A stretch of 64,000 nt of DNA from Flavobacterium sp. Lineage in GTDB: Bacteria; Bacteroidota; Bacteroidia; Flavobacteriales; Flavobacteriaceae. Of this stretch, positions 28,967 through 38,078 are shown in pieces. Where the stretch lies: the NCBI GenBank assembly GCA_018401995.1, contig JAGYJR010000004.1:62001-126000 (forward strand), written 5' to 3'. A program made the translations under genes and the position numbers. Under the pieces are notes generated by a model that was not told where the DNA came from, made no database searches, and was given only the letters and a program-made list of their open reading frames with translations. Position 1 is the stretch's first letter, and every line of letters begins with the position of its first letter.

Positions 28967-29886
28967 TGGAAATGCAAAAGTTTTACAGCAACGGAAAATT
29001 ACTACTAACGGCCGAATACTTGGTTTTAGATGGCGCAAAGGCATTGGCAGTTCCTACCAAATTCGGACAAAATCTAATAGTAAAACCAGGAAAAAACCAT
29101 GAAATTCATTGGACAAGTTTTGATTCCGATAGTACTGTTTGGTTTCAAGACACCATCACTTTCAAAGAAATAAAAAACAAAACTACTTCTGAAAAAAATT
29201 TGGCTGTAAAAAACACCTTAATTGAAATTTTGCATCAAGGCTATTTACAAAATCCAGATTTTCTGCAAACAAATGGCTATGTTATAGAAACACATTTGAC
29301 ATTTCCTAGAAATTGGGGTTTAGGAACTTCTTCCACCTTAATTAATAACATTGGACAATGGTTAAAAATTGACGCATTTGAATTGTTGCGAAAAAGTTTT
29401 GGCGGAAGTGGTTATGATATTGCTTGTGCACAAACCAACGAACCTATTTTGTACTGGCTAGACAACGAAAAAGCGAATTTTGAAACCGTAGCTTTTGATC
29501 CAGAATTTAAAGAGAATATTCATTTTGTGTATTTGAACCAAAAACAAAGCAGCAAATCAGCTATTTCAAATTACATGAGCAAACAACACAGAGTACACAA
29601 AATTATTCCAGCAATCAATCAAATTACAGAAGAAGTTTTGCAATGTAATGATGGTAGAAGTTTTGCTTTACTAATGGAAAAACACCAAGCCATTATGAGT
29701 AATCTTTTAGAAACAATTACCGTTAAAGAACAACTTTTTCCTGATTTTAAAGGAATTGTAAAAAGTTTAGGGGCTTGGGGTGGCGATTTTGTAATGGCTA
29801 TTTCCAAAGAAAACCCTGCCGAATATTTCAAAAACAAAGGGTATGAAACCGTAATTTCGTATGAAGAGATGATTTTAAAAAATTAA
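28966..29886 (+). CDS. GYDIA-family GHMP kinase, candidate phosphomevalonate kinase
   Basis: A 306-residue GHMP-fold kinase. The ATP-binding glycine/serine loop is 'WGLGTSSTLINNIG', and the motif that names the family is 'FGGSGYDIACAQT'. The C-terminal motif is 'SLGAWGGDFVMA'. The N-terminus 'FYSNGKLLLTAEYLVLDGA' resembles the mevalonate and phosphomevalonate kinase start (GKhhhhGEYhVh.G). It is translationally coupled to HMG-CoA reductase, and the other GHMP steps of the pathway (MVK, MvaD) are encoded elsewhere in this window. By elimination, phosphomevalonate kinase is the most likely activity; this is an inference. A second ATG two codons downstream is an alternative start. Confidence 0.85.
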   Translation: MEMQKFYSNGKLLLTAEYLVLDGAKALAVPTKFGQNLIVKPGKNHEIHWTSFDSDSTVWFQDTITFKEIKNKTTSEKNLAVKNTLIEILHQGYLQNPDFLQTNGYVIETHLTFPRNWGLGTSSTLINNIGQWLKIDAFELLRKSFGGSGYDIACAQTNEPILYWLDNEKANFETVAFDPEFKENIHFVYLNQKQSSKSAISNYMSKQHRVHKIIPAINQITEEVLQCNDGRSFALLMEKHQAIMSNLLETITVKEQLFPDFKGIVKSLGAWGGDFVMAISKENPAEYFKNKGYETVISYEEMILKN

Positions 29887-29890
29887 CTCT

Positions 29891-32254
29891 TTAAAAAACA
29901 ATCTTTTTCTTTATTTCTTTACCATTTTCTAATTGAATAATTACAAATAATACTTGTTTGTTTTTTGTTAAATCATTAATCTGAAATACTTTCTTTTCTA
30001 CCAAAAGTTTCTCATAAATTAATTGACCTAATGCATTATATACATAGACACTGGAAATTATATTTTTATCAGAAACTAAATTGATATTAGTATTGCCTGA
30101 AAAAACAATAACCCCATTCAAATCTGTTTCAACTGTTTCTTCTACTTTATAAATAATTTCAAAACGATCTTGAAACACACCTTCATTTGTTGTAAAAATG
30201 TAATTTGAATGACTTAAATCAAATATATTATTAGTAAAATTATCTTTAATGTATATTGATTTACTTGAAAACAACCCCAACTTATCTTCTAAAGAAATGG
30301 TAAATTGCCCGCTTTGAGTAGCTTGAAATCCTAAAGTTATTTTATCATCATCTGAAAAAACTCCCCTACCATTAATAACATATTTTACATCATCAATAGT
30401 TGTGTAAATCATCGAATTTGAAGTGTTAAATGCTTTTCCATCAATTCCTAAATCAAATTCTATAGTAGAGTCTGAAGAATACCCAAGTAGTATTTGGTTT
30501 AAAGGCGCTTCATCTTGAAACAAATTTAATCGGAATAAATCTTTTTCAGCAACTTCATTTTGCATTCTAAAGAATTGCGTATTTTTAACATCATAACGCA
30601 ATGCATTATGAAACACTAACATTTCATCTTCATTTGAATAAAAATAAAACCCTTGGCCTGGTTTTATACTTCCATCTGGAATTAGACCGCCAGCAGCTGC
30701 AGCAACTCCACCGAGTGTAGTATAAGACGCAAAGTTATTTTGGGGATAAGTTCCTCCTGAAGCCGCAATTGTATGGGTCCAAAAATAAAGTGTTTCAACT
30801 GTACGATTACTTGCTATAAAATGACTTCCTTCAATACTTGCAGGGTATGGATTACCAAGCATATTATATCCAGTTGCAGTATTTACTTCATATTTTCCAT
30901 TATTTGGAATTCCAGTAAATTGTCCAACGAAAGGAGATGCTGTATTTGTAGACCAGTTGTTAGGCGCACGAATAATGTAGCCTTTAGCAGGAATAAAATC
31001 ATTAGCAATTGGGTCAACTGAAGAATAAGCAGTTGCTGATGTAGTTCCGCCTGTTATATATTCATAAAATCTATTGGTTAATGTATTTGGTGAAAAAGCG
31101 AATAAATTTTGCCCAAGAACAGGTGAAGACCAAGAAGTATAATCTAAACGTAGCATTGGTGCACTCTCTTTTAAAACGGTAATATTCCCCGTGTTGGGGA
31201 TATCATTAATTTGAATTAAATTGGCATTGTTTTCAACAGTAAAACTTGCTGAATTAGATACATTAATCCCTCTAACTACTGTAAAAGTATCTCCAGATTG
31301 CAACACTACTTGAGAAGTACCATTGATATCCAATGAACAAAACTCCAAATTTCCATTCGAAATTAAATTACCGTTTATTACAGCTCTAATTCCTTTATTA
31401 GGCGTCCCATTTTCCCACGTACTTCCATTCCAAGTTGTAACATCTGGACAAGACAAAGTATTCCAAGAATCAGGAGCTTGTGGTCCTCCCCAAATTAATG
31501 TAGCTAAATATGGATTATCAATAAATGGATTTCTATTACCTTGAAAACTTTGAACAACATTATTTCTAATTAATTCAAAATTACTGACAGGGTCTTCTTC
31601 ATTCCATTCCAAAAAAATATCAGGCATATCAGGATGGTAGGTATTTCCACCAGAACCAACATTATTTGGTAAACATCTATTATTATAACGTACATACATG
31701 TACATCATCATTCTAGCAATATCACCTTTCCATTCGTCACCAGGATACCACAAAGTCCCAACAAGACCTGCGTTTCCCTCTCCGTCAGAAAACAATCTAT
31801 TTCCTCTATCTGCATTAAAAGCAACATCAGAAGCCCTAATATGATGAGCATCAGTACCAGGACCAGGTGAACTTGTCACTAATGCAGGAGTACCTAAAGA
31901 TAAAGGATAGGTATGCTCTCTATTCCAGGAACCTGTTGGACAAGACCCACTACAAATATTAGTTACATCATCAGTACGATCATTTTTAAAAACCAAATCA
32001 AAATCGTCGTAACCATAAATTAAAAAAACTTTTGAAGGGTCGTTTGTTGTTAAATCTGCAGCCTGCAAAACATCCCATACATCAGGTGAAGAAGAAGTAT
32101 AAGGAAGTTGATTTGTGTTGGTATTAGTTATTAATGTTGCTAGTTGATTTTTTAATGCATTTCCAGTTTGTGAAAAATCTACACTACCATAATAAGAGGG
32201 TATTTGACCGTAGAAGATTGTTGTAAAAAGTAGGAAAAGTAATTTTAATTTCAT
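29891..32254 (-). CDS. T9SS-secreted endonuclease I family protein
   Basis: A 787-residue exported protein. Signal peptide 'MKLKLLFLLFTTIFYGQ', then an EndA/NucM-type nuclease domain (residues about 20-260) with 'GSWNREHTYPLS', 'DAHHIRASD' and 'NADRGN', the metal and catalytic motifs of the endonuclease I family. The middle is beta-rich. The last 75 residues ('VYVYNALGQLIYEKLLVEKK' to 'ENGKEIKKKIVF') form a T9SS type A sorting domain. The protein is therefore expected outside the cell, degrading environmental DNA. It is convergent with the GYDIA kinase gene, with 4 nt between them. Confidence 0.92.
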   Translation of the reverse strand: MKLKLLFLLFTTIFYGQIPSYYGSVDFSQTGNALKNQLATLITNTNTNQLPYTSSSPDVWDVLQAADLTTNDPSKVFLIYGYDDFDLVFKNDRTDDVTNICSGSCPTGSWNREHTYPLSLGTPALVTSSPGPGTDAHHIRASDVAFNADRGNRLFSDGEGNAGLVGTLWYPGDEWKGDIARMMMYMYVRYNNRCLPNNVGSGGNTYHPDMPDIFLEWNEEDPVSNFELIRNNVVQSFQGNRNPFIDNPYLATLIWGGPQAPDSWNTLSCPDVTTWNGSTWENGTPNKGIRAVINGNLISNGNLEFCSLDINGTSQVVLQSGDTFTVVRGINVSNSASFTVENNANLIQINDIPNTGNITVLKESAPMLRLDYTSWSSPVLGQNLFAFSPNTLTNRFYEYITGGTTSATAYSSVDPIANDFIPAKGYIIRAPNNWSTNTASPFVGQFTGIPNNGKYEVNTATGYNMLGNPYPASIEGSHFIASNRTVETLYFWTHTIAASGGTYPQNNFASYTTLGGVAAAAGGLIPDGSIKPGQGFYFYSNEDEMLVFHNALRYDVKNTQFFRMQNEVAEKDLFRLNLFQDEAPLNQILLGYSSDSTIEFDLGIDGKAFNTSNSMIYTTIDDVKYVINGRGVFSDDDKITLGFQATQSGQFTISLEDKLGLFSSKSIYIKDNFTNNIFDLSHSNYIFTTNEGVFQDRFEIIYKVEETVETDLNGVIVFSGNTNINLVSDKNIISSVYVYNALGQLIYEKLLVEKKVFQINDLTKNKQVLFVIIQLENGKEIKKKIVF

Positions 32255-32305
32255 CTTGAATTAAATTTGGTTAATGCAATTTAATGATAAAATTAATAAA
32301 ACAAT

Positions 32306-32329
32306 AAAGCCACTTAAAAAAGTGGCTTT
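32306..32329 (-). terminator. Terminator downstream of tRNA-Phe
   Basis: Perfect 10-bp stem AAAGCCACTT / AAGTGGCTTT with an A4 loop, 12 nt past the 3' end of the tRNA gene. The transcript continues as an AU-rich tract. Confidence 0.65.
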
Positions 32330-32341
32330 AATTAACATTTG

Positions 32342-32414
<73 letters not shown>

Positions 32415-32453
32415 TTTAGCAATTAGAAGTAAACTTCTTGCTGATTGCGGGTG

Positions 32454-32483
32454 CAAATATAGAACCTATTTTATATTTTCCAA
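32454..32483 (-). promoter_or_regulatory. tRNA-Phe promoter
   Basis: On the minus strand, TTG (32481-32483), 19 nt, then TATATTTG (32454-32461), an excellent match to TTG-N17-23-TAnnTTTG. It is followed by CACCC, as at the tRNA-Leu promoter. Confidence 0.75.
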
Positions 32484-32510
32484 AACAATTTTTAAAAAAA
32501 AATCAATTTG

Positions 32511-32518
32511 TATATTTG
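32511..32518 (+). promoter_or_regulatory. Possible -7 element for coaX
   Basis: TATATTTG, 19 nt before the coaX ATG, would give a very short leader. It supports the ATG at 32538 over the ATG at 32508, which lies upstream of this element. Confidence 0.45.
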
Positions 32519-32537
32519 CCAACCAGAAATCAAAACT

Positions 32538-33275
32538 ATGCTTTTAGCAATCGACATTGGGAATACTCGAATTAAATGTGCTGTATTTGAACAGCATACA
32601 ATAATTGAACACTTTGTTTTTGACAAAGAAGTAGCTGATAAAAAATTTAAAGAAATTTTAAAATCACACCCTAAAATCACTCATGGAATAACATCTTCTG
32701 TTGGAAAAATGGAAAAAAGTGTGATTAAAAACTTGGAAAAAGCAATCGATTTAGAGAAAATCAATCATCAAACAAAAGTTCCTTTCAAAAATTTATACGC
32801 TACTCCTACCACTTTAGGAATCGATAGAATTGTACTGGCAACTGGCGCAACATTAAAATTTCCAAATCAAAATCGACTGATTATTGATGCCGGAACTTGT
32901 ATAACTTATGATTTTGTTGATTCAAATAACAACTATTTTGGAGGTGCCATTTCACCTGGTTTGTCATTACGATTAAAGGCATTGCATAATTATACTGCAA
33001 AATTGCCATTATTAGAAGCCGCTTATCCTCAGAATTTCATTGGAAATAGTACAAATGAGGCAATTTTATCAGGTGTTGTAAATGGAATTTCACATGAATT
33101 AAATGGCTTCATTACGCAATATTCTGACAAATATGAAGATTTAACAATAATTTTAACAGGAGGCGACGCCATTTTTTTGGCTAAAAACATAAAAAACACC
33201 ATATTTGCCAATTCAAATTTTCTATTAGAAAGTCTGAATGAACTTTTTATATACGCAAAAAATCAAAATGACTAA
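32538..33275 (+). CDS. coaX: Type III pantothenate kinase CoaX
   Basis: A 245-residue enzyme for the first step of coenzyme A synthesis from pantothenate. The ASKHA-fold motifs are 'LLAIDIGNTRIKCAVFE' (phosphate 1), 'TPTTLGIDRIVLATGA' and 'LIIDAGTCITYDFVD' (phosphate 2), and the adenosine motif is 'IILTGGDAIFLAKN'. The start at 32538 puts the DIGNT motif at residue 5, as in the family. It begins a run of seven same-strand genes up to 40.2 kb; its 3' end overlaps the next gene by 8 nt. Confidence 0.95.
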   Translation: MLLAIDIGNTRIKCAVFEQHTIIEHFVFDKEVADKKFKEILKSHPKITHGITSSVGKMEKSVIKNLEKAIDLEKINHQTKVPFKNLYATPTTLGIDRIVLATGATLKFPNQNRLIIDAGTCITYDFVDSNNNYFGGAISPGLSLRLKALHNYTAKLPLLEAAYPQNFIGNSTNEAILSGVVNGISHELNGFITQYSDKYEDLTIILTGGDAIFLAKNIKNTIFANSNFLLESLNELFIYAKNQND

Positions 33276-34536
33276 AAAAATAGTTTTATCATTCGCCTTG
33301 TTACTTTCAGGGTTTTTAGGATTTTCACAAGAAAACACTTCTTCTCCATACTCGTATTATGGAATTGGAGATGTTCGTTTTAGAGGAGCAATTGATTCAA
33401 GATCCATGGGTGGATTAAATTTAACGGGGGATAGTATATCTTTAAATTTACAAAATCCTGCATCCTATTCTCGTTTAGAATTAATGAATTTTTCTGTTGG
33501 CGGAACATCAACTTTTAATAATTTAAAAAACGCTAATACCTCAGAAAAAGCACAAAGAACTAGTATTGACTATTTAGCAGTAGGAATTCCAATGGGAAAA
33601 TTTGGTGCATCTTTCGGATTGATACCTTATAGTGCTGTTGGATATAAAATCAACACAATCTCTACCTCAAATAACATAGAACGAAACAATCAATACACTG
33701 GAGATGGAAATATCAATCGATTTTTTATTGGTGCTGGTTATGCAATAAATAAAAATCTTAGTTTAGGTATTAATGTAGAATATAACTTTGGCGAAGTTAA
33801 CAATACTATCAGAGAGATTATTACCGATTTAGACAATGGAAATAATCTACAACTAGGAACTAGAGAAATAAACACTTCAAGAGCTAATGGCTTAACTTTA
33901 AACTTAGGAATGTTTTATGAGAGACAGATAACCGAAAAATTAAACTTTTACTCTAGTATCAACTATATTCCTCAAACCAAATTAAACGTAAGCAACTCAA
34001 GAAACATTGGATTGTTTACATTTACACCAAGTGGTGATGAGTTTATTACTCAATCACAAGATATTGCAATTCCTGATTCTGAAATCATCATTCCTTCGAG
34101 ACTATCTATTTCTAATGGCATTGGACAAAAATACAAATGGATGATTGGAGCTGAAGTAAGCTTTGCAAATACAGGGGCAAAAAATAATTTCTTCTCTGAA
34201 AATTTAAACGCAACATATAAAAACTCACAACGATATATAGTTGGTGGATACTATATCCCTAAATATGATTCATTTAACAGTTATTTTAGTAGAGTAGTTT
34301 ATCGTGCAGGATTTAGGTACGACACAAATGGTCTTGTGATTAACAATCAAACCATAAAAGATTATGGCATGAATTTTGGTTTAGGATTACCATTAGGAGT
34401 TTCTAAAATTGACATTGGATTTGAATTTGGAAAACAAGGAACAACTTCAAACGGATTAATTGAAGAGAACTATTTTAACTTAAGCATTGGATTATCTTTA
34501 AGCGACAAATGGTTTAGAAAGTCATTAATAGATTAA
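33268..34536 (+). CDS. Outer-membrane beta-barrel protein of unknown function
   Basis: A 422-residue protein with a signal peptide ('IVLSFALLLSGFLGFSQ'). The mature N-terminus 'SSPYSYYGIGDVRFRGA', then 'MGGLNLTGDSISLNLQNPAS' and 'GIPMGKFGASFGLIPYSAVG', resembles flavobacterial FadL/PorV-like outer-membrane barrels. The rest alternates polar and hydrophobic residues as beta-strands do, and ends in 'NLSIGLSLSDKWFRKSLID'. Substrate unknown. The start at 33268 is chosen from the signal peptide; the gene overlaps coaX by 8 nt and leads into TPR and LptC-like genes. Confidence 0.8.
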   Translation: MTKKIVLSFALLLSGFLGFSQENTSSPYSYYGIGDVRFRGAIDSRSMGGLNLTGDSISLNLQNPASYSRLELMNFSVGGTSTFNNLKNANTSEKAQRTSIDYLAVGIPMGKFGASFGLIPYSAVGYKINTISTSNNIERNNQYTGDGNINRFFIGAGYAINKNLSLGINVEYNFGEVNNTIREIITDLDNGNNLQLGTREINTSRANGLTLNLGMFYERQITEKLNFYSSINYIPQTKLNVSNSRNIGLFTFTPSGDEFITQSQDIAIPDSEIIIPSRLSISNGIGQKYKWMIGAEVSFANTGAKNNFFSENLNATYKNSQRYIVGGYYIPKYDSFNSYFSRVVYRAGFRYDTNGLVINNQTIKDYGMNFGLGLPLGVSKIDIGFEFGKQGTTSNGLIEENYFNLSIGLSLSDKWFRKSLID

Positions 34537-34558
34537 TTAACATTGAAAATTAAATAAA

Positions 34559-35923
34559 ATGAAAAAGACGTTAACTTTATTAGCACTTACAGCAATCAGC
34601 TATTTAGGTTACACTCAAAACTCTGAAGCTTGTACTGAAAACATTAGCTTACTTGCTTCTTCTGTAAAAGCAAAAGATGGTGCTGCCTATGATTACTTAA
34701 CTACTCTTAGAAAAGATTGCCCTTCTTTTCACAAGGGAATTTATTACTATGGTGAATTAGCTATAAAACAAAGAATAGAGTCTTCTAAAAACGAATCAGA
34801 AAAAGAACAAAACATTGCTGATCTTTTTAAACTATATGAAGAGTATTTCAAATATTTCCCAAGTGATGGTGCTGGAGTTGACACGAAAAAAGGATTGGCA
34901 TTATTCACTTATTCTCCAGAAAAAAAAGAAACTGTATATAACTATTTTGACAAAGCGTTCAAAGAAGACAATGCTAACTTTACATCTACTAAAGGTTTGT
35001 ATGCCTACTTTGAAATCTTTGTAAACGATTACAAAGCAAACGCAAAAGGAATTACATTACAGCAAGTTTTTGATAAATATGATGATATTTCAGAAAAGTT
35101 AACCCTTTTAGGAAAAGAAGATTCTGAAGAAAAAGATGTATTAATTGCCAAAGAAGAAGCAGGAAGTCAATTAGACTCTAAAGAAACTAAGAAAAAAGCT
35201 AGATTAGAAACAAATTTAGAAAACATTAGTATTGTTAGTACAAGTATGGACGCCATTATTGTAGAACTTTCTACTTGTGATAAATTAATTCCTTTCTACC
35301 AAAAAGGATTTGAAGAAAACAAAAACAATGAAGTTTGGTTAAAAAGAGCAGCTGATCGTTTAGAAGCTAAAGAATGTGATACTGATCCATTATTTTCTAA
35401 AATTTCTGAAGCACTATATAAACTAAACCCAAGTGCTGATGCTGCTTATAAACTAGGTGTTGTTGAACTTCAAAAAAAGAACACTACTAAAGCTATGGAA
35501 TATTTCAATCAAGCGGCAGACATGTTCACAGACAATACTAAAAAAGCAACTGTATATATGAAAATGGCTTCTAGCTACATGAAATCTAACAAATCGCAAG
35601 CTAGAGCTTACGCTAGAAAAGCATTGCAAGTGAAACCATCATACGGAAGAGCTTATTTACTAATCGCTCAATTATATGGAAACAGTATTAACGATTGTGG
35701 TACTAAACCATTTGACAAAAGAGCCATGTATTGGTTAGCTGCTCAATATGCAGATAAAGCAGCAGCTGTAGACTCTTCTTTAAAAGAAACTGCAAGTAAA
35801 ATGGCAGCTAGCTACAGAGCCGCAGCTCCTTCAAGAACTGAAATTTTTAATGAAGGAATGTCTGGTAAAAGAATTGCATTTGATTGTTGGGTTGGAGAAA
35901 GTGTTGTAGTTCCAACATTATAA
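34559..35923 (+). CDS. Secreted tetratricopeptide-repeat protein
   Basis: A 454-residue protein with signal peptide 'MKKTLTLLALTAISYLGYTQ'. The N-terminal half is helical and charged. From about residue 240 it has TPR-type helix pairs, for example 'AAYKLGVVELQKKNTTKAME' and 'ARAYARKALQVKPSYGRAYL'. It contains several Cys residues (for instance 'STCDKL', 'KECDTD', 'NDCGTK'). No catalytic motif. Such TPR proteins act as periplasmic scaffolds. It lies between an outer-membrane barrel and the LptC-like gene (2-nt gap), so a role in envelope assembly is plausible but unproven. Confidence 0.85.
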   Translation: MKKTLTLLALTAISYLGYTQNSEACTENISLLASSVKAKDGAAYDYLTTLRKDCPSFHKGIYYYGELAIKQRIESSKNESEKEQNIADLFKLYEEYFKYFPSDGAGVDTKKGLALFTYSPEKKETVYNYFDKAFKEDNANFTSTKGLYAYFEIFVNDYKANAKGITLQQVFDKYDDISEKLTLLGKEDSEEKDVLIAKEEAGSQLDSKETKKKARLETNLENISIVSTSMDAIIVELSTCDKLIPFYQKGFEENKNNEVWLKRAADRLEAKECDTDPLFSKISEALYKLNPSADAAYKLGVVELQKKNTTKAMEYFNQAADMFTDNTKKATVYMKMASSYMKSNKSQARAYARKALQVKPSYGRAYLLIAQLYGNSINDCGTKPFDKRAMYWLAAQYADKAAAVDSSLKETASKMAASYRAAAPSRTEIFNEGMSGKRIAFDCWVGESVVVPTL

Positions 35924-35924
35924 A

Positions 35925-36482
35925 ATGAAATTAAGAATTAAACATATATTTTTAAACATGGTCACGGTATTTATCGTGACTATGTTTTTTTCATGTGAAG
36001 GATCAATCAAGGAAGTCCAACGCATCAATCAATCATCATTTGTTCCTTCAGGAGAAGCAGACACAATTAATCTCCGATACACAGACTCGGGCAGAATAAA
36101 GTCTATTTTACAAAGTCCAAAAATGTTAGACTATGCTTCAATCGACAATCCATTTACAGAATTCCCAAAAGGAATTGTAGTTACCATGTTTGATGATAAT
36201 GGAAACACTACCATCATCAAATCTAACTACGCAATCACCTACAAAAAAACAGATTTAATCGATCTACAAGGTGATGTTACAATTACTTCTCACGATGGAA
36301 AAAAACTAGAAACATCTCAATTGTATTATGATCAAAAAAATGAATGGTTTTTTACTGAGAAGTTTTTTAAATTCACAAAAGAAGATGGTGGCTACCTTCA
36401 AGGACCTGGTGTAGATTTTAGCAAAGATTTCAAAATTTTCAATATGCAACAAAGCAGTGGTGAAGTAAATTCTTCTGAATAA
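35925..36482 (+). CDS. lptC: LptC-like LPS export periplasmic protein
   Basis: A 185-residue protein. The N-terminus 'HIFLNMVTVFIVTMFFSCEG' is a hydrophobic segment ending in a lipobox-like Cys, so it may be a lipoprotein instead of the bitopic LptC of Enterobacteria. The OstA/LptC jellyroll is suggested by 'GIVVTMFDDNGNTTIIKSNY', 'DLQGDVTITSHDGKKLETSQ' and 'YYDQKNEWFFTEKFFKF'. LptC moves LPS between LptBFG and LptA. The other Lpt genes are not in the window, so the call rests on fold-type motifs and context. Confidence 0.8.
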   Translation: MKLRIKHIFLNMVTVFIVTMFFSCEGSIKEVQRINQSSFVPSGEADTINLRYTDSGRIKSILQSPKMLDYASIDNPFTEFPKGIVVTMFDDNGNTTIIKSNYAITYKKTDLIDLQGDVTITSHDGKKLETSQLYYDQKNEWFFTEKFFKFTKEDGGYLQGPGVDFSKDFKIFNMQQSSGEVNSSE

Positions 36483-36533
36483 TTCGTTTTACCAACTCAA
36501 ATAATTTACCTATTTTTGGTAAAATTTTCAATT

Positions 36534-36716
36534 ATGACGTATTTAAAATTTATTCAATATTTCTATTTAGCATTTGCCATTTTCTCTTTTGGTTTTGCAT
36601 ATACACAATGGCAAGCAAGTGAAGATTTCGTACTTCCAATTGTTGTTGGAGTAGTTTGTATTGGCATGTTCTTTTTTAGAAGACATTTCTATAAAAAATA
36701 CCAAAATCGTCAATAA
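36534..36716 (+). CDS. Small membrane protein of unknown function
   Basis: A 60-residue protein with two hydrophobic helices (about 5-25 and 31-48), 'FAYTQWQASEDFV' between them and a basic C-terminus (FRRHFYKKYQNRQ). ATG at 36534 is preferred over 36516. It sits 6 nt before the CorC-type gene in the same strand run and is probably cotranscribed. Family not recognised. Confidence 0.65.
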   Translation: MTYLKFIQYFYLAFAIFSFGFAYTQWQASEDFVLPIVVGVVCIGMFFFRRHFYKKYQNRQ

Positions 36717-36722
36717 AAATTC

Positions 36723-37991
36723 ATGGAAATTGCAATCATTGTAATTTGTCTATTACTTTCAGCTTTTTTTTCTGGAATGGAAATAGCTTATGTTTCATCT
36801 AACAAAGTCTACCTTTCAATTGAAAAAAAACAAAACAATTTCAATGCTAAAATTCTAAGTAAACTCATTGAAAAACCATCTCAATTTATTACCTCAATGC
36901 TTGTTGGAAACAATGTAGTTTTGGTAATTTATGGAATATTTTCAGGCGAACTATTAATGAATTGGCTACAATCACTTTCCTTTTCATTCACGACCTTTAC
37001 TAATTTATTATTACAAACCATACTTTCAACAATAATTATTTTATTTACAGCGGAGTTTTTACCAAAAGTATTCTTTCAAATATATGCAAATTCATTTGTA
37101 AAACTTTTTGCATTTCCAGCTTTTGTATTTTACCAATTATTTTATTGGGTTACCAAATTTATTATTTGGATTTCAGATTATATTCTGATTAAATTTTTCA
37201 AAACAGAAGGCGATCAAGTACAAGAATATTTTAGTAAAGTTGAACTAGGAAATTACATTTCTGAACAAATAAATGGTATTTCAAATAGTGAAGAAATTGA
37301 TTCTGAAATTCAAATATTTCAAAACGCACTAGAGTTCTCTGCCCTAAAAGCAAGAGATATAATGACACCAAGAACCGAAATAGCTGCAGTAGATATTACA
37401 GACTCCGTTAACGAACTAAAAGAACTATTTGTATCTACAGGATATTCCAAAATTGTCATCTATCAGGAAGGAATAGACGACATCTTAGGTTACGTGCATT
37501 CGTTTGAATTATTTAAAAAACCAAAATCAATAAAGGCAGTAATGATTCCAATAGAATTTGTTCCCGAAACCATTTTTATTAAAGATTTATTGGACCTACT
37601 TACCAAAAAAAGAAAAAGTATGGCAGTAATTCTAGATGAATATGGCGGAACTTCTGGGATTGTAACTGTAGAAGATATTATTGAAGAACTTTTTGGTGAA
37701 ATTGAAGACGAACATGACGAAGATGAAACCTTAATTGATGAAAAAATCGAAGAAGATATTTATCTTTTCTCAGCAAGATTGGATGTGGAATTTCTAAATG
37801 AGAAATACAATCTTAATATTCCAGAAACGGATTCATATAGTACTTTAGGCGGTTTTATTGTTCACAACACCAATGAAATCCCACAAAAAGAAGAAAAAAT
37901 AAGAATAGAAAATTTTGAAATCACCATACATTCAGCTTCAAATAAAAAAATTGAATTGGTACGACTTTCAATTCTTGATGAAAAACAATAA
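36723..37991 (+). CDS. CNNM/CorC-type hemolysin-family transporter (DUF21-CBS-CorC_HlyC)
   Basis: A 422-residue membrane protein with an N-terminal DUF21 domain of about four membrane segments (residues 1-155, starting 'IVICLLLSAFFSGMEIAYVS'). Two CBS domains follow (about 205-325, beginning 'RDIMTPRTEIAAVDI'). The acidic linker 'GEIEDEHDEDETLIDE' leads into the C-terminal CorC_HlyC domain ('EEDIYLFSARLDVEFLNEKY' to the end). Related proteins act in Mg2+/Co2+ efflux. GldE of gliding flavobacteria is in this superfamily, but no gliding gene adjoins it, so I do not assign gldE. Confidence 0.9.
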   Translation: MEIAIIVICLLLSAFFSGMEIAYVSSNKVYLSIEKKQNNFNAKILSKLIEKPSQFITSMLVGNNVVLVIYGIFSGELLMNWLQSLSFSFTTFTNLLLQTILSTIIILFTAEFLPKVFFQIYANSFVKLFAFPAFVFYQLFYWVTKFIIWISDYILIKFFKTEGDQVQEYFSKVELGNYISEQINGISNSEEIDSEIQIFQNALEFSALKARDIMTPRTEIAAVDITDSVNELKELFVSTGYSKIVIYQEGIDDILGYVHSFELFKKPKSIKAVMIPIEFVPETIFIKDLLDLLTKKRKSMAVILDEYGGTSGIVTVEDIIEELFGEIEDEHDEDETLIDEKIEEDIYLFSARLDVEFLNEKYNLNIPETDSYSTLGGFIVHNTNEIPQKEEKIRIENFEITIHSASNKKIELVRLSILDEKQ

Positions 37992-38078
37992 AAATTAACT
38001 GAAATTATGCATTTTCTATTTTATTATTGAATAGATAATTGTATTTTCGCCCTCTGAAAAAAAGTAAATTGATATAAA

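Noticed and set aside
36723..37991. gldE (gliding motility)
   Set aside because: It shares the CNNM/CorC superfamily, but the gldD/ssb neighbours are missing, so the more general name is kept.
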